From NCBI GenBank assembly GCA_009746045.1, contig RPFO01001259.1:1-20880 (forward strand): a stretch of 20,880 bases of DNA, read 5' to 3'. Each line of letters starts with the position of its first letter. Within the stretch, counting starts at the first letter, position 1. The translations under genes were made by a program, and so were the position numbers. The notes under the pieces are model-generated. The model had not been told where the DNA came from. It saw nothing but the letters and a program-made list of their open reading frames with translations, and did no database searches. This document shows positions 1-8,581 of this stretch, one piece after another. The stretch comes from Mesostigma viride. Taxonomy: Eukaryota > Streptophyta > Mesostigmatophyceae > Mesostigmatales > Mesostigmataceae.

Positions 1-64
1 TGATTGGGGGACCGTGTGCTGCTTGCGGGTTTGTCTTGGGATTTTCTCTGGCTGCTGCGTTCAG

Positions 65-161
65 GCCGACAACCCGCTGCAACAAGGCAATACAAGAAGG
101 CTGTCTAGAAGATGTCCAGCAGCTGATCTCAAACTGGTGCAGACGTTGAGGTCAAGACGAG
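65..161 (+). pseudogene. Ankyrin-repeat exon 1, degraded
   Basis: This is a remnant of a single-repeat ankyrin exon. A pyrimidine-rich stretch ends in TTCAG just before it, and GGTCAG follows it, matching the acceptor and donor of the intact exons near 18-19 kb. Inside, NPLQQ recalls the TPLHxA start. In another frame LEDVQQLI matches the second helix (LDVVQHLI), and in a third GADVEVK matches the turn. The length is 97 bp against 99 in the intact copies, so at least two small indels break the frame. It is the first of six damaged units left of the retrotransposon. It could be a pseudogene exon or one damaged by sequence errors. Confidence 0.5.
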
Positions 162-750
162 GTCAGGGAAGTTCTACCGCGAAGACAAAATGGAAATCTT
201 TTTTTTTTCATTGGTCACACAAGAAGCCCACCAGTGTTGCCGATGCCCACATGTGTTGCGCAGAGCCTCATGACTTTGTTGCGCAGCACTTCTCCCACTG
301 TCACTGTGGGTCAGCTAGTTGCGCAATGCCTATGGACTTGGATGACAGGGACGATGCTGGATGGCAACTGAATTCCATCTTTTTGTGTCCAAAAGCAAAT
401 GTTAAAGCTTCTTTATGTTGGAACTCGGATTTCCCAACTTCCACGGCAGAACTACTTCAGCTTTAGATCGGTCGTCAGGAGATGCAAGTGCGCTAATTCT
501 GGCAACTGCTAAGTTTGCTTGTCTTCTGAAAATAGGAAACCTACGGCGGCTTAAGCTGCCTACGTCTATGTGCGCCGCTGGGTCGGCAGTCGAATACGCA
601 GCTATTAGGCACTCCCGTACACCTGAGCTGTGAGGTTACAGCAGTACGGACAAGTGTTGCTTCGGTTGCTGTGGGTAGTGACATCACTGTGCGCTTTCTG
701 GGCTTGCACGGGTGGATTTGGCATGGTGCTAACTGTGGGTGCTGCATTAG
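162..750 (+). other. Presumed intron, no gene seen
   Basis: This stretch lies between two ankyrin-like exons and starts with a GTCAGG donor-like sequence. I see no coding pattern. The last 60 bases or so resemble the conserved 3' intron segment that precedes intact exons (compare CTGGGTTGTCACGGGACTTG at 18110-18129), but with many changes. Confidence 0.4.
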
Positions 751-853
751 GTTTGGAGGACCCCCCTGCATTGTGCATCATTCGGAAGGGCATCTGAGCA
801 TCGTCCAGCATTTTGTCACAAAGCGACGCGGCTGTTGGACTCTAAGAAATAAG
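751..853 (+). pseudogene. Ankyrin-repeat exon 2, degraded
   Basis: This exon-like block follows TGCATTAG and ends at AAG|GTCAGTGATG, the same donor context as the intact exon at 19431. The nucleotide order CCCCCTGCATTGTGCATCA corresponds to the TPLHCAS start. HLSIVQHF corresponds to HLDVVQHL. The end, CTAAGAAATAAG, corresponds to the xAxNK end. It is 103 bp rather than 99. The first and second helices fall in different frames, so it would not encode a full repeat as written. It belongs to the same family as the 18-19 kb exons by splice-site context and helix 2. Confidence 0.5.
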
Positions 854-1837
854 GTCAGTGATGGTTTCTGCCCGTGGAGAAAGGGGCACGCGGTCCTTTT
901 TTAGTTACCACGTACCTGTTCTGATCATGTAGCTGTTGTATGTCCAACGGCCACGTGCGAACAGTGTGATAGGGCGACAGGTTTTGCCAGCTGTCTAGTT
1001 TGTCCCTGGCTGTGTGCCTGAGAACGACATGTTAAAGACTTTCGTGTCGAGGTTCGACATTAAGGCAAGTTGGCCGGCATATGCCACTGTTTGTGGCCAG
1101 AGAAACACGTTGGGACCCAAGAGAAAGAAGGATGAGGGAAAGATGCGCAGAGCGGCTGCGGCAACAGGGAAGGTGGTTTCCTCAAACTGTGACAGTGTGC
1201 CAAGAAAACGTTGCTAGTGCCCATGTCATCTGGCATCATGATAGAATACTACGTACAATGTAATCCCAGTTGTTATGTCCCCCGGTTCTCGGCCTTCAGT
1301 TCTGCCTGAGACCTGGGCGGACTTCGTATCCCGCCCCTATGTGCATACCGCTCTCTTTTGCCGCGTGTCATTCGTGGGGCATTCGTCTCATAGCCATGGA
1401 CGCACTGCGATATTCCTGATCTCCTGCAAAGTTTCTTCGCGAATGTAATTCTATGTTACTCAGTGGGCCAATCTCCTTAAACAATCTCTGAATTTGCCAG
1501 CCTTTCCTATGGGTTTGCATGGCAGATAAAATGCCGCTTAGGATGTCCATCCACTCTTACTGCCCGGGGCCATGTTATCACAGCCAGCTCTTGGCAGGTT
1601 TTGGTGATGGTTATGAACAGAGGGGGAACAGACGTCATGGCCTTCAACGACCGGAGTCAGTTTTGTCAGTGGCCGGTAGCGATGCAGTGGTGTGGTGGTG
1701 TCATTGGGGCCTGATCTCAGTCAGTGTCAAGCACAGATAGATATACGAATACATTTTTTGGTATTTCTGACATGGTTCGCAAACTGTTCTGTTGATGACT
1801 GGTTGTCATGGGACTTCAAATGGTGTTCTGGGTCCAG
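854..1837 (+). other. Presumed intron with recurrent intron blocks
   Basis: The donor GTCAGTGATG is intact. At about 995-1060 there is a block (GCCAGCTGTCTAGTTTGTCC, then GTCGAGGTTC) that recurs near 16565-16630 and 18360. At 1552-1619 there is a copy of the CACAGCCAG...GGTTATGAACA block that is found in six other introns here. No gene is visible. Confidence 0.45.
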
Positions 1838-1935
1838 TATTTGATCCCCGCTGCTTTTTGCATCAAGCAACGGCCATCTGGAGGTCGTCCAGCATCTCTC
1901 GCCAGCGGCGCGGATGTGAACGGCCAGGAAGTGAG
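1838..1935 (+). pseudogene. Ankyrin-repeat exon 3, one-base frameshift
   Basis: This is the best preserved of the left-hand exons. Its acceptor is GGGTCCAG and its donor GAG|GTCAGT. In one frame it reads PLLFASSNGHLEVVQHL, an ankyrin helix pair. A single missing base after CAGCATCTC moves the rest, ASGADVNGQE, into the next frame. The length is 98 bp, exactly one short of the 99 bp repeat unit. Except for that base it would encode one ankyrin repeat like the exons at 18152 and 19431. Either a real deletion or a sequence error would explain it. Confidence 0.65.
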
Positions 1936-3236
1936 GTCAGTTTCTGGTATTCCTACTGCAGTGGGCAGAGCAATGTGGCTGTAATATTTATAATAGGTTG
2001 CGGTGCGGGAGGGATCGTAGGCACCTACCCACCTGCCCAGGGGCATTGCTAATTCATACGTGCTCGTGGAAAGATCATAAGAAACGTGTCTCCATCAAGA
2101 GAATATGAACTACAGCGTGAATACGCATGCAATGCAGAATCTGCTTCTTTAGAGCTAGCTGTGCAAGTTGCAGCAGCAAAGTAATGTTGTACCCCCAAGT
2201 GGGCCTGTCTTTATTTTCTTCCAGTTTTTTCTGTTATAGAAAGGTGCGTTGCGCCAGCGATTTGAAAGGAATGGATAGATGTTACTAGTTTGAAGGCTGT
2301 CATGTTGCATGTGGCCTTGCGCTTGTGCTAAGTAGCCCAAAATTCATTACAAGCCACCAGTAAATCAAGGGCAAACTGGAGGGCCTAATTGCTGACGGCG
2401 TTCTAAGTTGTCCGCAGATAATTCAGCGTTCGAAACTTTGTTTTGGCTATAGCTAGTTGGGAAGTTGGGACAACCTCATTCGGCTCAGTTGAGGTTGTTG
2501 CTTCTGGCCAGGCTCACGTTGTGCAGAGCGCGCCAGTTGGCAACGGGGTACCATAGGTCTCCTGCCGTTCCACCTTTGATGGCAAGAAATTACGTCCTGC
2601 TGTGGCGCCTTATTCTTGCCAGGGTCTGCTGCTATTTCCTTAATTCTGCAGCAAAAACCCCTGTCCCTGATGTCCTTCTGTGTCTTCGTATTTTCTCTGT
2701 GACTTTGTAAGCATTAGCTTTGGCGATATTTTGTAATGTGGCTCTAGGTTGGTGTCTCGCTCTCTTACAGATGTGTTTGTGTGGAAGTTTCAGCTGCAGA
2801 ATTTGCACCAAACCCGACCTCCTGCAAGTTTTATCTCAGATTGTGGAAAGGTGATGCTCATCAAACCATCTTTCTTGGTCTACTGCATGCAATCACGGCC
2901 TTTCCTGTGGTTTGTGAGTGTGGCAGGAAAGTGATGTGGGCTCTATTCCTCCGTGGTCAGGTTGTCCTGGGCCAGTCTCACATCCAGATCTTCGTCAGCT
3001 TGTGGGTGGTTGTTGTGAGAATGAAGGGGAGGCATTGCTTTTGCACCAGCTGGAATTTCAGTTTTCAAGGACGTGGCAATGGTATTAGATTAGGGGACTG
3101 CTTGGCATGGTGGCGTTCGTGTGCAGCCCTCATTCGCCCGCTCCAACCATGCTTTTTTGTGTGCATGCTGACATTCTCTTACCATTTTGATTGTTGCACT
3201 CCGTGGCTCACACGAGGCTTGTTGGTGTTGACTCAG
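1936..3236 (+). other. Long intron or inter-exon stretch
   Basis: About 1.3 kb without an ankyrin exon. It contains a CCTGTCCCTGATGTCC block near 2660-2680, with relatives near 3485, 4590 and 16440, and a copy of the GGTTGTCCTGGG...GGGTGGTTGTTGTGA block at 2949-3024. The open frame at 2781-3419 on + runs through these intron-type blocks and into the next exon remnant, so I do not take it as a gene. The spacing suggests that one exon unit may be missing or unrecognisable here. Confidence 0.4.
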
Positions 3237-3332
3237 CATGAGAGCCCGATTTCCGTCGCATCAGAGGGTGCCACCTGGACGTGTCCAGCATCTCATACAG
3301 CGGCTGCAAATTGTGGAACGCCAAAGGCAAAT
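3237..3332 (+). pseudogene. Ankyrin-repeat exon 4, degraded
   Basis: This is recognised mainly at nucleotide level. GTCGCATCAGAGGGTG corresponds to GGCATCAGAGGGTG in the intact exon at 19431, followed by CACCTGGACGTGTCCAGCAT, which corresponds to CATCTGGATGTTGTCCAGCAT with small deletions. A TTGACTCAG acceptor precedes it and a GTCAG donor follows AAGGCAAAT. The length is 96 bp and several indels break the ankyrin frame. The beginning (TPLH) is not recognisable. Confidence 0.45.
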
Positions 3333-4341
3333 GTCAGTTTTTTTGGCTTTGAAGCACCAGTTCGGCATAGCCGGGATTTTTTTCTTTTGGAAATGGGTCA
3401 ATTAGTGGCAGAACATTGACTAGGGAATGAGGAAGCGATCGTTTCTATGTTGCCATGACTAGTGTTAGAAGGTGTGCAAATACTGCTATCCCAGAGGTCC
3501 CCCGGTCCTCCCTTTTCTTCAATGGGGAATGGTTGGCAAGAGCTTGTACGGTAAAATTGTGGGCCCTATGTGTCTACCCCTCTCTGTGCAAGAGTTGTTG
3601 GTTTGGTGGAGAACCTTTCCTCCCAGCTATGTGAATGTCACAATACTTTGCCGAGAGCTTCGTCTCGGTTTGTTGTGAAACACTTCCGGCGAGCTCTGTC
3701 TCGGTTCTGTCTCGCTTTACTTCTCGGCAGGCTTGCTGGGCCATTCTATGCCGCATTCTATCGCTGCATGCCACATAGACCTTGCCTGTGGATTTCGAGC
3801 GTGGCAGGTTGGTTTGTGTGTATAGGGTGGCATGCCCTCTATCCATGTCTCCACTGTCCCATCATCACAGCAATATCTCGGCCAGGTTGTGGGGTGGTAG
3901 CTATGGATGAGAGAAGGGAACAAGCAGCAATGGCTTTGTCAAACCAGACCATGAGGCTCGCTCAGGAGGAGCCATTCTCCTGCCGATTTAACCTAATTAC
4001 CCCTTGGCTACGCGTTTGGCAAAGGCGAGGTAGGCTATAGTAGAGATTCTCCATCCATGTCTCCACGTCCTGGGCCCGCTGCCACAGCCAGATCTTTTGC
4101 AGGCTTGGTGGGTGGTGTCTGAACACGAGCGCGGTGACGGCTTCTTGCACACTATTGGAAGTTAAGATGTCAAATGTGGTGTGCAGGGATCAAGGACTCT
4201 GATGGTGTCCAGGGTGGGTGGGATCTCGTATAGCTGCACAGGCATGACTTCGTTTTAGGTGGATGCACTACAAGAACCCATGCAGTTTATGTTGAGGACA
4301 AGCGGGTTGTCATGGGACGCTTTTTGGCATACGGCATCCAG
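3333..4341 (+). other. Presumed intron with recurrent blocks
   Basis: The donor is GTCAG. The stretch holds three recurrent intron elements: a CAAATACTGCTATCCCAGAG block near 3477 (relative at 16434), a CCATGTCTCCACTGTCCC block at 3835-3906, and a second copy of that block at 4049-4127. The two copies in one interval suggest that an exon between them has been lost or has decayed. No protein-coding gene is evident. Confidence 0.45.
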
Positions 4342-4440
4342 GATGGTGGGACCCCGCTGCATCGTGTTGTCATCCAACGGTCATCTAAACGTCATTAAGT
4401 ATCTCATCTCAAGCGGCGCGGACTTGAACGCAAGAACCTC
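4342..4440 (+). pseudogene. Ankyrin-repeat exon 5, one-base frameshift
   Basis: The acceptor is GGCATCCAG. The exon begins DGGTPLH in frame. One extra base shifts the remainder, which then reads SSNGHLNVIKYLISSGADLNA, a clear ankyrin helix-turn-helix with the GAD turn. The expected donor GTCAGTG is not seen. The bases at the border are CCTCTGCCCATG, so the 5' splice site seems lost as well as the frame. The size is that of the 99 bp family unit. Confidence 0.6.
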
Positions 4441-5155
4441 TGCCCATGAGCTCTGGGTTGGTGCAAGTGGGCCAAGCCAAATGCTGTTTATTTTATTCAA
4501 CTATATGGTGGTAGTCTAATGACTCGCCAGTTCTCCCTGTCAGTTTGACCTTCATTCAATGGCTAAACGAACGTTCTGGCAGATACTGCCTGTCCCTAAT
4601 GTCTTATGGTACTTTCTTGTTCTCTTCAGTGGTGAGGGGAAAGCAAGAGCAAGGAGAATGCTTGGTATTTGGCCCACATGTGTATTTTCTCTGCGCCGCA
4701 TGACATGCATTGGAATGTTCCCTCCCAGCTATATGCACATACCTACATCCTGCAATGCTTCTCCGGAGGCGGAAAAACAAGCTTGCTCCGTGGGCCGTTA
4801 TTCCTGTAGTACATGTCTGCACTTACTGACGTTTTGTGGCTAACTCACAGCACGTAGCATGGGATGGCTCCATTCCATGTCTCACTGTCCCAGGGCCAGG
4901 TATCATCGCGGCCAGAACGCAGAAGGTTTCGTGATTTTGGTAACACGAGCGGTTGACGGCTTCGTAAGCGCGCCTCTAGGGAGTTAGCTCGTCAAGAATG
5001 TGGGTGTGGCAGGATCAAGGACCGTGGTGGTGTCGATGGTGGGGGATCCTCGTAGCTGCACATGATTGGTTTCTTGCACGCTGACATGACTGCGCGCTTT
5101 CCGGTTTGTGGTATCACTGGGTTGCCACGATATTCTTTATGGCTGCTGCATCCAG
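4441..5155 (+). other. Presumed intron with conserved 3' segment
   Basis: This contains an AGATACTGCCTGTCCCTAATG block near 4580 and a CCATGTCTCACTGTCCC block at 4870-4950. The final 155 bp match the 3' intron segment of the right-hand units, in the order GGATCAAGGACCGTGGTGG, GGATCCTCGTAGCTGCAC, GCTGACATG, GCTGCTGCATCCAG. No gene is seen. Confidence 0.5.
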
Positions 5156-5251
5156 GGTGGGAGAATCCCGCTGCATGTGGCGTCGATAAAGGCCATCTGG
5201 ACGTGTAGCATTTCATCGCCTGCCGTGCGGATGTGAACGCCTAAGGACGAG
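5156..5251 (+). pseudogene. Ankyrin-repeat exon 6, cut at its donor by the retrotransposon
   Basis: The acceptor is GCTGCATCCAG. The block keeps CCGCTGCATGTGGCGTC (P-L-H-V-A-S), GGCCATCTGGACGTG (GHLDV), AGCATTTCATCGCC (QHFIA) and GCGGATGTGAACGCC (ADVNA), then ends in AAGGACGAG. That ending is the same as exon 18733-18834, where it is followed by GTCAGTG. Small deletions break the frame. Immediately after GAG come TTAAG and then the LTR. This is the exon whose 5' splice site the element appears to have entered. Confidence 0.6.
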
Positions 5252-5256
5252 TTAAG
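5252..5256. repeat. Left target-site duplication (TTAAG)
   Basis: The five bases left of the LTR are TTAAG. The five bases right of the element (16048-16052) are GTAAG. Four of five agree, which fits a 5-bp duplication with one changed base. The position directly after the exon end makes GTAAG the likely original 5' splice site. Confidence 0.55.
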
Positions 5257-5826
5257 TGTTACGTCCTAAACTTTAACTCCACCTCTACCTCTACTGGGCC
5301 TGATATACCCTAAATTGGTCAGGCTCCTCTACTCAAACCCCTAGCGAAAAGACGAACGAGACGGTGCAGATCTCAATGCATTCACGTATGTGTTTGCTGT
5401 AATACGCCATACAACCATTTACCCGAACCCGTTTATTCCAGGAATAGAGGAAGGAAACACACTACACAGCCGTGACCCAAGCCTAAATGTGTTCATTCAT
5501 TCAACACACGCCGAGTAACACACAAGGAGTGGAACGTGCATAAATGGTCACCAACGGTCCAACAGGCTCGGGCCGACCTGGCCCTCGCCTGCAGAAACAC
5601 AGAAACACAGGCAGGTGCACAGATGCACGCCGGTCCACTACATTCTACCAAAGGATAAGGACCACTAATAAAGTACGCGGCGCGGCGCCCAAAGGCACCC
5701 AATATACCACAGTACTGTTACGAGGACAATCATGTCCAACTAGAACTACACGTAAACCTAGGAACAACCGAGGCCAAGGACCTAATTTACGTCCGTAACT
5801 ACAACGAATTGTTACGCGACGTAACA
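5257..5826 (-). repeat. Left LTR (3' LTR of the element)
   Basis: 570 bp, matching 15473-16047 almost throughout. By eye there are about a dozen substitutions and about six small indels, so identity is near 97%. It begins TGTTACG and ends CGTAACA. It sits next to the polypurine tract, which makes it the downstream LTR for the - strand transcript and the likely site of poly-A addition. Confidence 0.93.
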
Positions 5827-5837
5827 CCTCCCCCCCC
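5827..5837 (-). other. Polypurine tract
   Basis: Read on the - strand this is GGGGGGGGAGG directly against the TGTTACG end of the 3' LTR. In LTR elements a purine run here primes plus-strand DNA synthesis. Its place fixes the element's orientation independently of the coding regions. Confidence 0.8.
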
Positions 5838-6197
5838 ACAAAAGGTAGGGAGCCCTCTCCCTACGCACAGGAGGAAACCAAAGGGGTAGGAAAAACCTAA
5901 TGCACCCAGCACACACCAACACAATCGATAGACCATCCCAGATACAAAGCACCAATAGTTCACACGGTCTCCACCACCACGCCGGGTGGTGTAGGGTTAG
6001 CCAGCACCAAGCCTGGTGGGAGGTTCCCCTAACTGCCTGGAACGGAGTCCTGGCCGGGGGGACGGCACTGGGCAGGACACACAGAGTAAACACATCAGCG
6101 CTAAGGACCAAGAACAGCCAACCAACTGGCCAGAATATGAGGGCGACTCTATATACCGGAGGGACAACACCCTCAGGTCGGGCCTAAGGCCCTCTAT
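5838..6197 (-). other. 3' untranslated region of the element
   Basis: About 360 bp between the ORF3 stop and the polypurine tract. The open frames here are short and on both strands, and I see no domain or codon pattern. It is taken as non-coding. Confidence 0.5.
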
Positions 6198-8505
6198 CTA
6201 GTGGCCATCCGTCTGATAAGTGCCACGAGAGGCCAGCAGGACCTCCAGGTAGGCCTGGTAGTGGGCCACATCCTCGACATTGTCATGCCTATCTACAGTG
6301 AGGAAAACATCGGCCCACACGCCGTCAGGAAAAAGGCCCAGAAAGGCCCAGTAATACCTATGCTGCGTAAGAACGACCTGGCCACGGGCCCAGTCCAGGA
6401 AGCCACAGGCAAAGAGGCGAAGGAAAGGCTCTACCGCGATCAAACAGAGGGCCCGCAGGAGGAGGCGATGGTACCGGATCCGAGGGCGCAAACCCGTCGG
6501 GAAGAACAGGTCCACCAGGGGCTCCACGTTGGACGGCCACATCCGGATGTGCCGAACCTCTCGGGAGCGCCACCGACGCACACTGTCGCGACCCGAATGT
6601 CTCTAGGTAGTCGCTGGCCCGAGGAGGAGGGTGACCACGGGAGTCTAGACCCTGGCCCGGGATAGGCGCCGGGACGACGGGCATCCCACTCAAGGATGGG
6701 CTGGAGGACCGTGTGTACGCAGCACCCGGTACCGCAGGAAACTCTACCGTAAGGGCATCCGAAGCCATAATGCCCAGAGGCGGAGGGTAAGCCCACTGGA
6801 ACCCACCGTAGGTGTCCAAGTCGTTGTGGCGCCTAGCCCAGCGATACAGAACGCGCCGAACCAGGATCTCACCCTGGAACACAGGATCAGCTAAAATAAC
6901 CATGTCGAAAGGAGGCCGATCAGTCTCAATGGGTAGGCCACGATCCCGAGGCGCCCGACACACCTGGGAGAACCCGTAGGACATGGGCGAGATGGCAAGC
7001 TCGGCGGAGGCGCGCGGCAGGTCACACTGTCGGCAGGCGAGTGCGGACATACCATACCCAGGAACGGGCGTGTCGCGCGACTCCGGCGTCGCATGCACCA
7101 CAGAAGGGGCCCTGTCCCGATCACCCTGGGACAACTCCCGGAGGGAATCGGCAGCGCGGGTGGCGCGAGGATCCTGACCGGTGGACCGAACAACCGCGCC
7201 AAAGACCGCGAGGCCGAAGGGGCAGGGGCCGAAGCAGGGGCCGAAGCAGGGGCGGGAGCCGACACCGACGCAGGTGGCACTGGTACAACAGGAGGTCGCG
7301 CCGGACCCGAAGCCAGAGAGGGCCGTGACGGACCCGCCACCGCAGCTGGCGCGCCGGTCTCTGTTGCCGGCGCACCCTCAGGCCACATATTGAAAATAGG
7401 GCCCGTAGGGACAGGCAGTCCGGCATAAGATTGGTTGCCATCCAAGCTCCAGTCGGGCACCGGAATCCTCTGCGGGGGACCACCCTCCCAAAGCCTGGGA
7501 TGATCGCCCGTGTCGCTGAAGAAACCCCGCACTGGCTGCGATGGCGCAGCGGGCGGCCCAGAGGAGGCGACGGCGGGCACAGCCGAAGGGGCGGAAGACT
7601 CGCGTCGCGGTGCAGAAACGTCGGTCGCAGGCACAGAGGCAACCAGAGGTGTCGGAGCCGCAGCAACCGAAGGGGTAGGGGGCGCAGGCGAAACCACAGG
7701 GGCCGGAACAACCGAAGGGGTAGGGGGCGCGGACCCAACAGACACCCCACCTGGCGTGGCCGGGACCTGCGCTTGGGCTGCCATGAAGGCCCCGAACGCC
7801 GTGGTCAGGGACTGGATCTGAGCCTGCATAGCAGAAACCGTCGCCGAAAGGGGATCAGGCAAACCCGAAGGGGTAGGCTCCACTGCAACACGCCGGGTCG
7901 ACCGTGGGGACGACGGGACAGGAGAGGGAGGAGCAGACGCCGAGGAGGAGGGCGCAGCGCTCGAGGCTGAATATTCTGGAGTATAATGTACCTCGGCTGG
8001 GGCGCCCGTAGGGGCAGGACCACCAACTGCTAATCCCGCAGACTGATCAGCTATCTCCATGAATTCTACGGCCCGTAGAAGGTCGCAGGGGTTCTCGTCT
8101 ACCTCAGCATCACCCTCAGCCGGAAGCCAGGGGAACACATCCCGTAGGCAGGAGCGGCCCACAGGGGTAGAAAGGTAGGAGAACACTCGGAGCACTGGAG
8201 AACCGCAGCTATCTGTCCCAAGGCTGGACAGCGGGAACCACACCCTAACAAACAGTGCCCGGCATCGTCGAACCCGTGCAAAACAAGCTGGTGCGGCTCA
8301 TCAGGGGAAGGGCCGTACCACGTGACCCCAAAGAGGGCCGCCCTGACTAAACCCGCATGTTGGGCCTGGAGGGCCGGCTGCACAACGCCACCCGGTAACT
8401 GGACCGCGACACCCAGCGGCCCGGAAGGGCCTCGAAATACAGCTCAGGGTCCGGTGGGGGCGGGGACGGCAGCGAGCTCTCAGCCGGAGGGGTAGGCTCT
8501 GACAT
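6198..8505 (-). CDS. ORF3: extra ORF after pol, unknown function
   Basis: I do not recognise this protein. It starts at ATG (8505) with MSEPTPPAESSLPSPPPPDP, 76 bp after the pol stop, and ends at TAG (6198). About 750 residues result if several single-base shifts (near 8400, 8240, 7130 and 6590) are bridged. The N-terminal part (8505-8050) looks globular (FDDAGHCLLGC, LRDVFPWLP). The middle (about 8000-7150) is low complexity, rich in Pro, Ala, Ser and Val. A second globular part follows (PFDMVILADPVFQGE, DTYGGFQWAYPPP). The C-terminus is rich in Leu, Phe, Trp and Arg (LLLRALCLIAVEPFLRLF) and is about 125 residues long. No signal peptide or clear env features are seen. The position is that of retroviral env, but I do not infer that role. 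GC content is visibly above that of gag-pol, which could mean a separate origin. Confidence 0.6.
7664..7730 (-). repeat. Internal tandem repeats in the ORF3 Pro/Ala region
   Basis: CAACCGAAGGGGTAGGGGGC occurs at 7664 and again at 7709, 45 bp apart, that is 15 codons. Nearby at 7219-7253 GGGGCCGAAGCA is repeated in tandem, giving Ala-Pro repeats on the coding strand. This low-complexity segment probably grows and shrinks by slippage in whole codons. Confidence 0.7.
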
Positions 8506-8581
8506 GACGGCTGCGGAGGGGAGGGGACAACCAACCACCCGTCGACAGCAGACATAACATAAGAGAGGAGAAGGTCTACAA

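Noticed and set aside
14-466. Open frame of 150 codons on + over exon 1
   Set aside because: It runs from intron-like sequence through the degraded exon in a frame that matches only part of the repeat, and no family or codon pattern supports it.
2781-3419. Open frame of 212 codons on +
   Set aside because: It crosses recurrent intron blocks and the exon 4 remnant out of the ankyrin frame. The length is moderate and the protein shows no domain.
5544-5798. Open frame repeated in both LTRs on +, also at 15764-15952
   Set aside because: It is repeated only because the LTRs are repeated. It is antisense to the element and is not kept at the same length in both copies.
7041-7970. Several Arg- and Gly-rich open frames on + inside the element
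   Set aside because: They are mirror frames of the GC-rich, Pro/Ala-rich ORF3 on the - strand.
6198-8505. ORF3 as a retroviral-type envelope protein
   Set aside because: Only the position fits. I see no signal peptide, furin-like site, fusion peptide or single transmembrane anchor.
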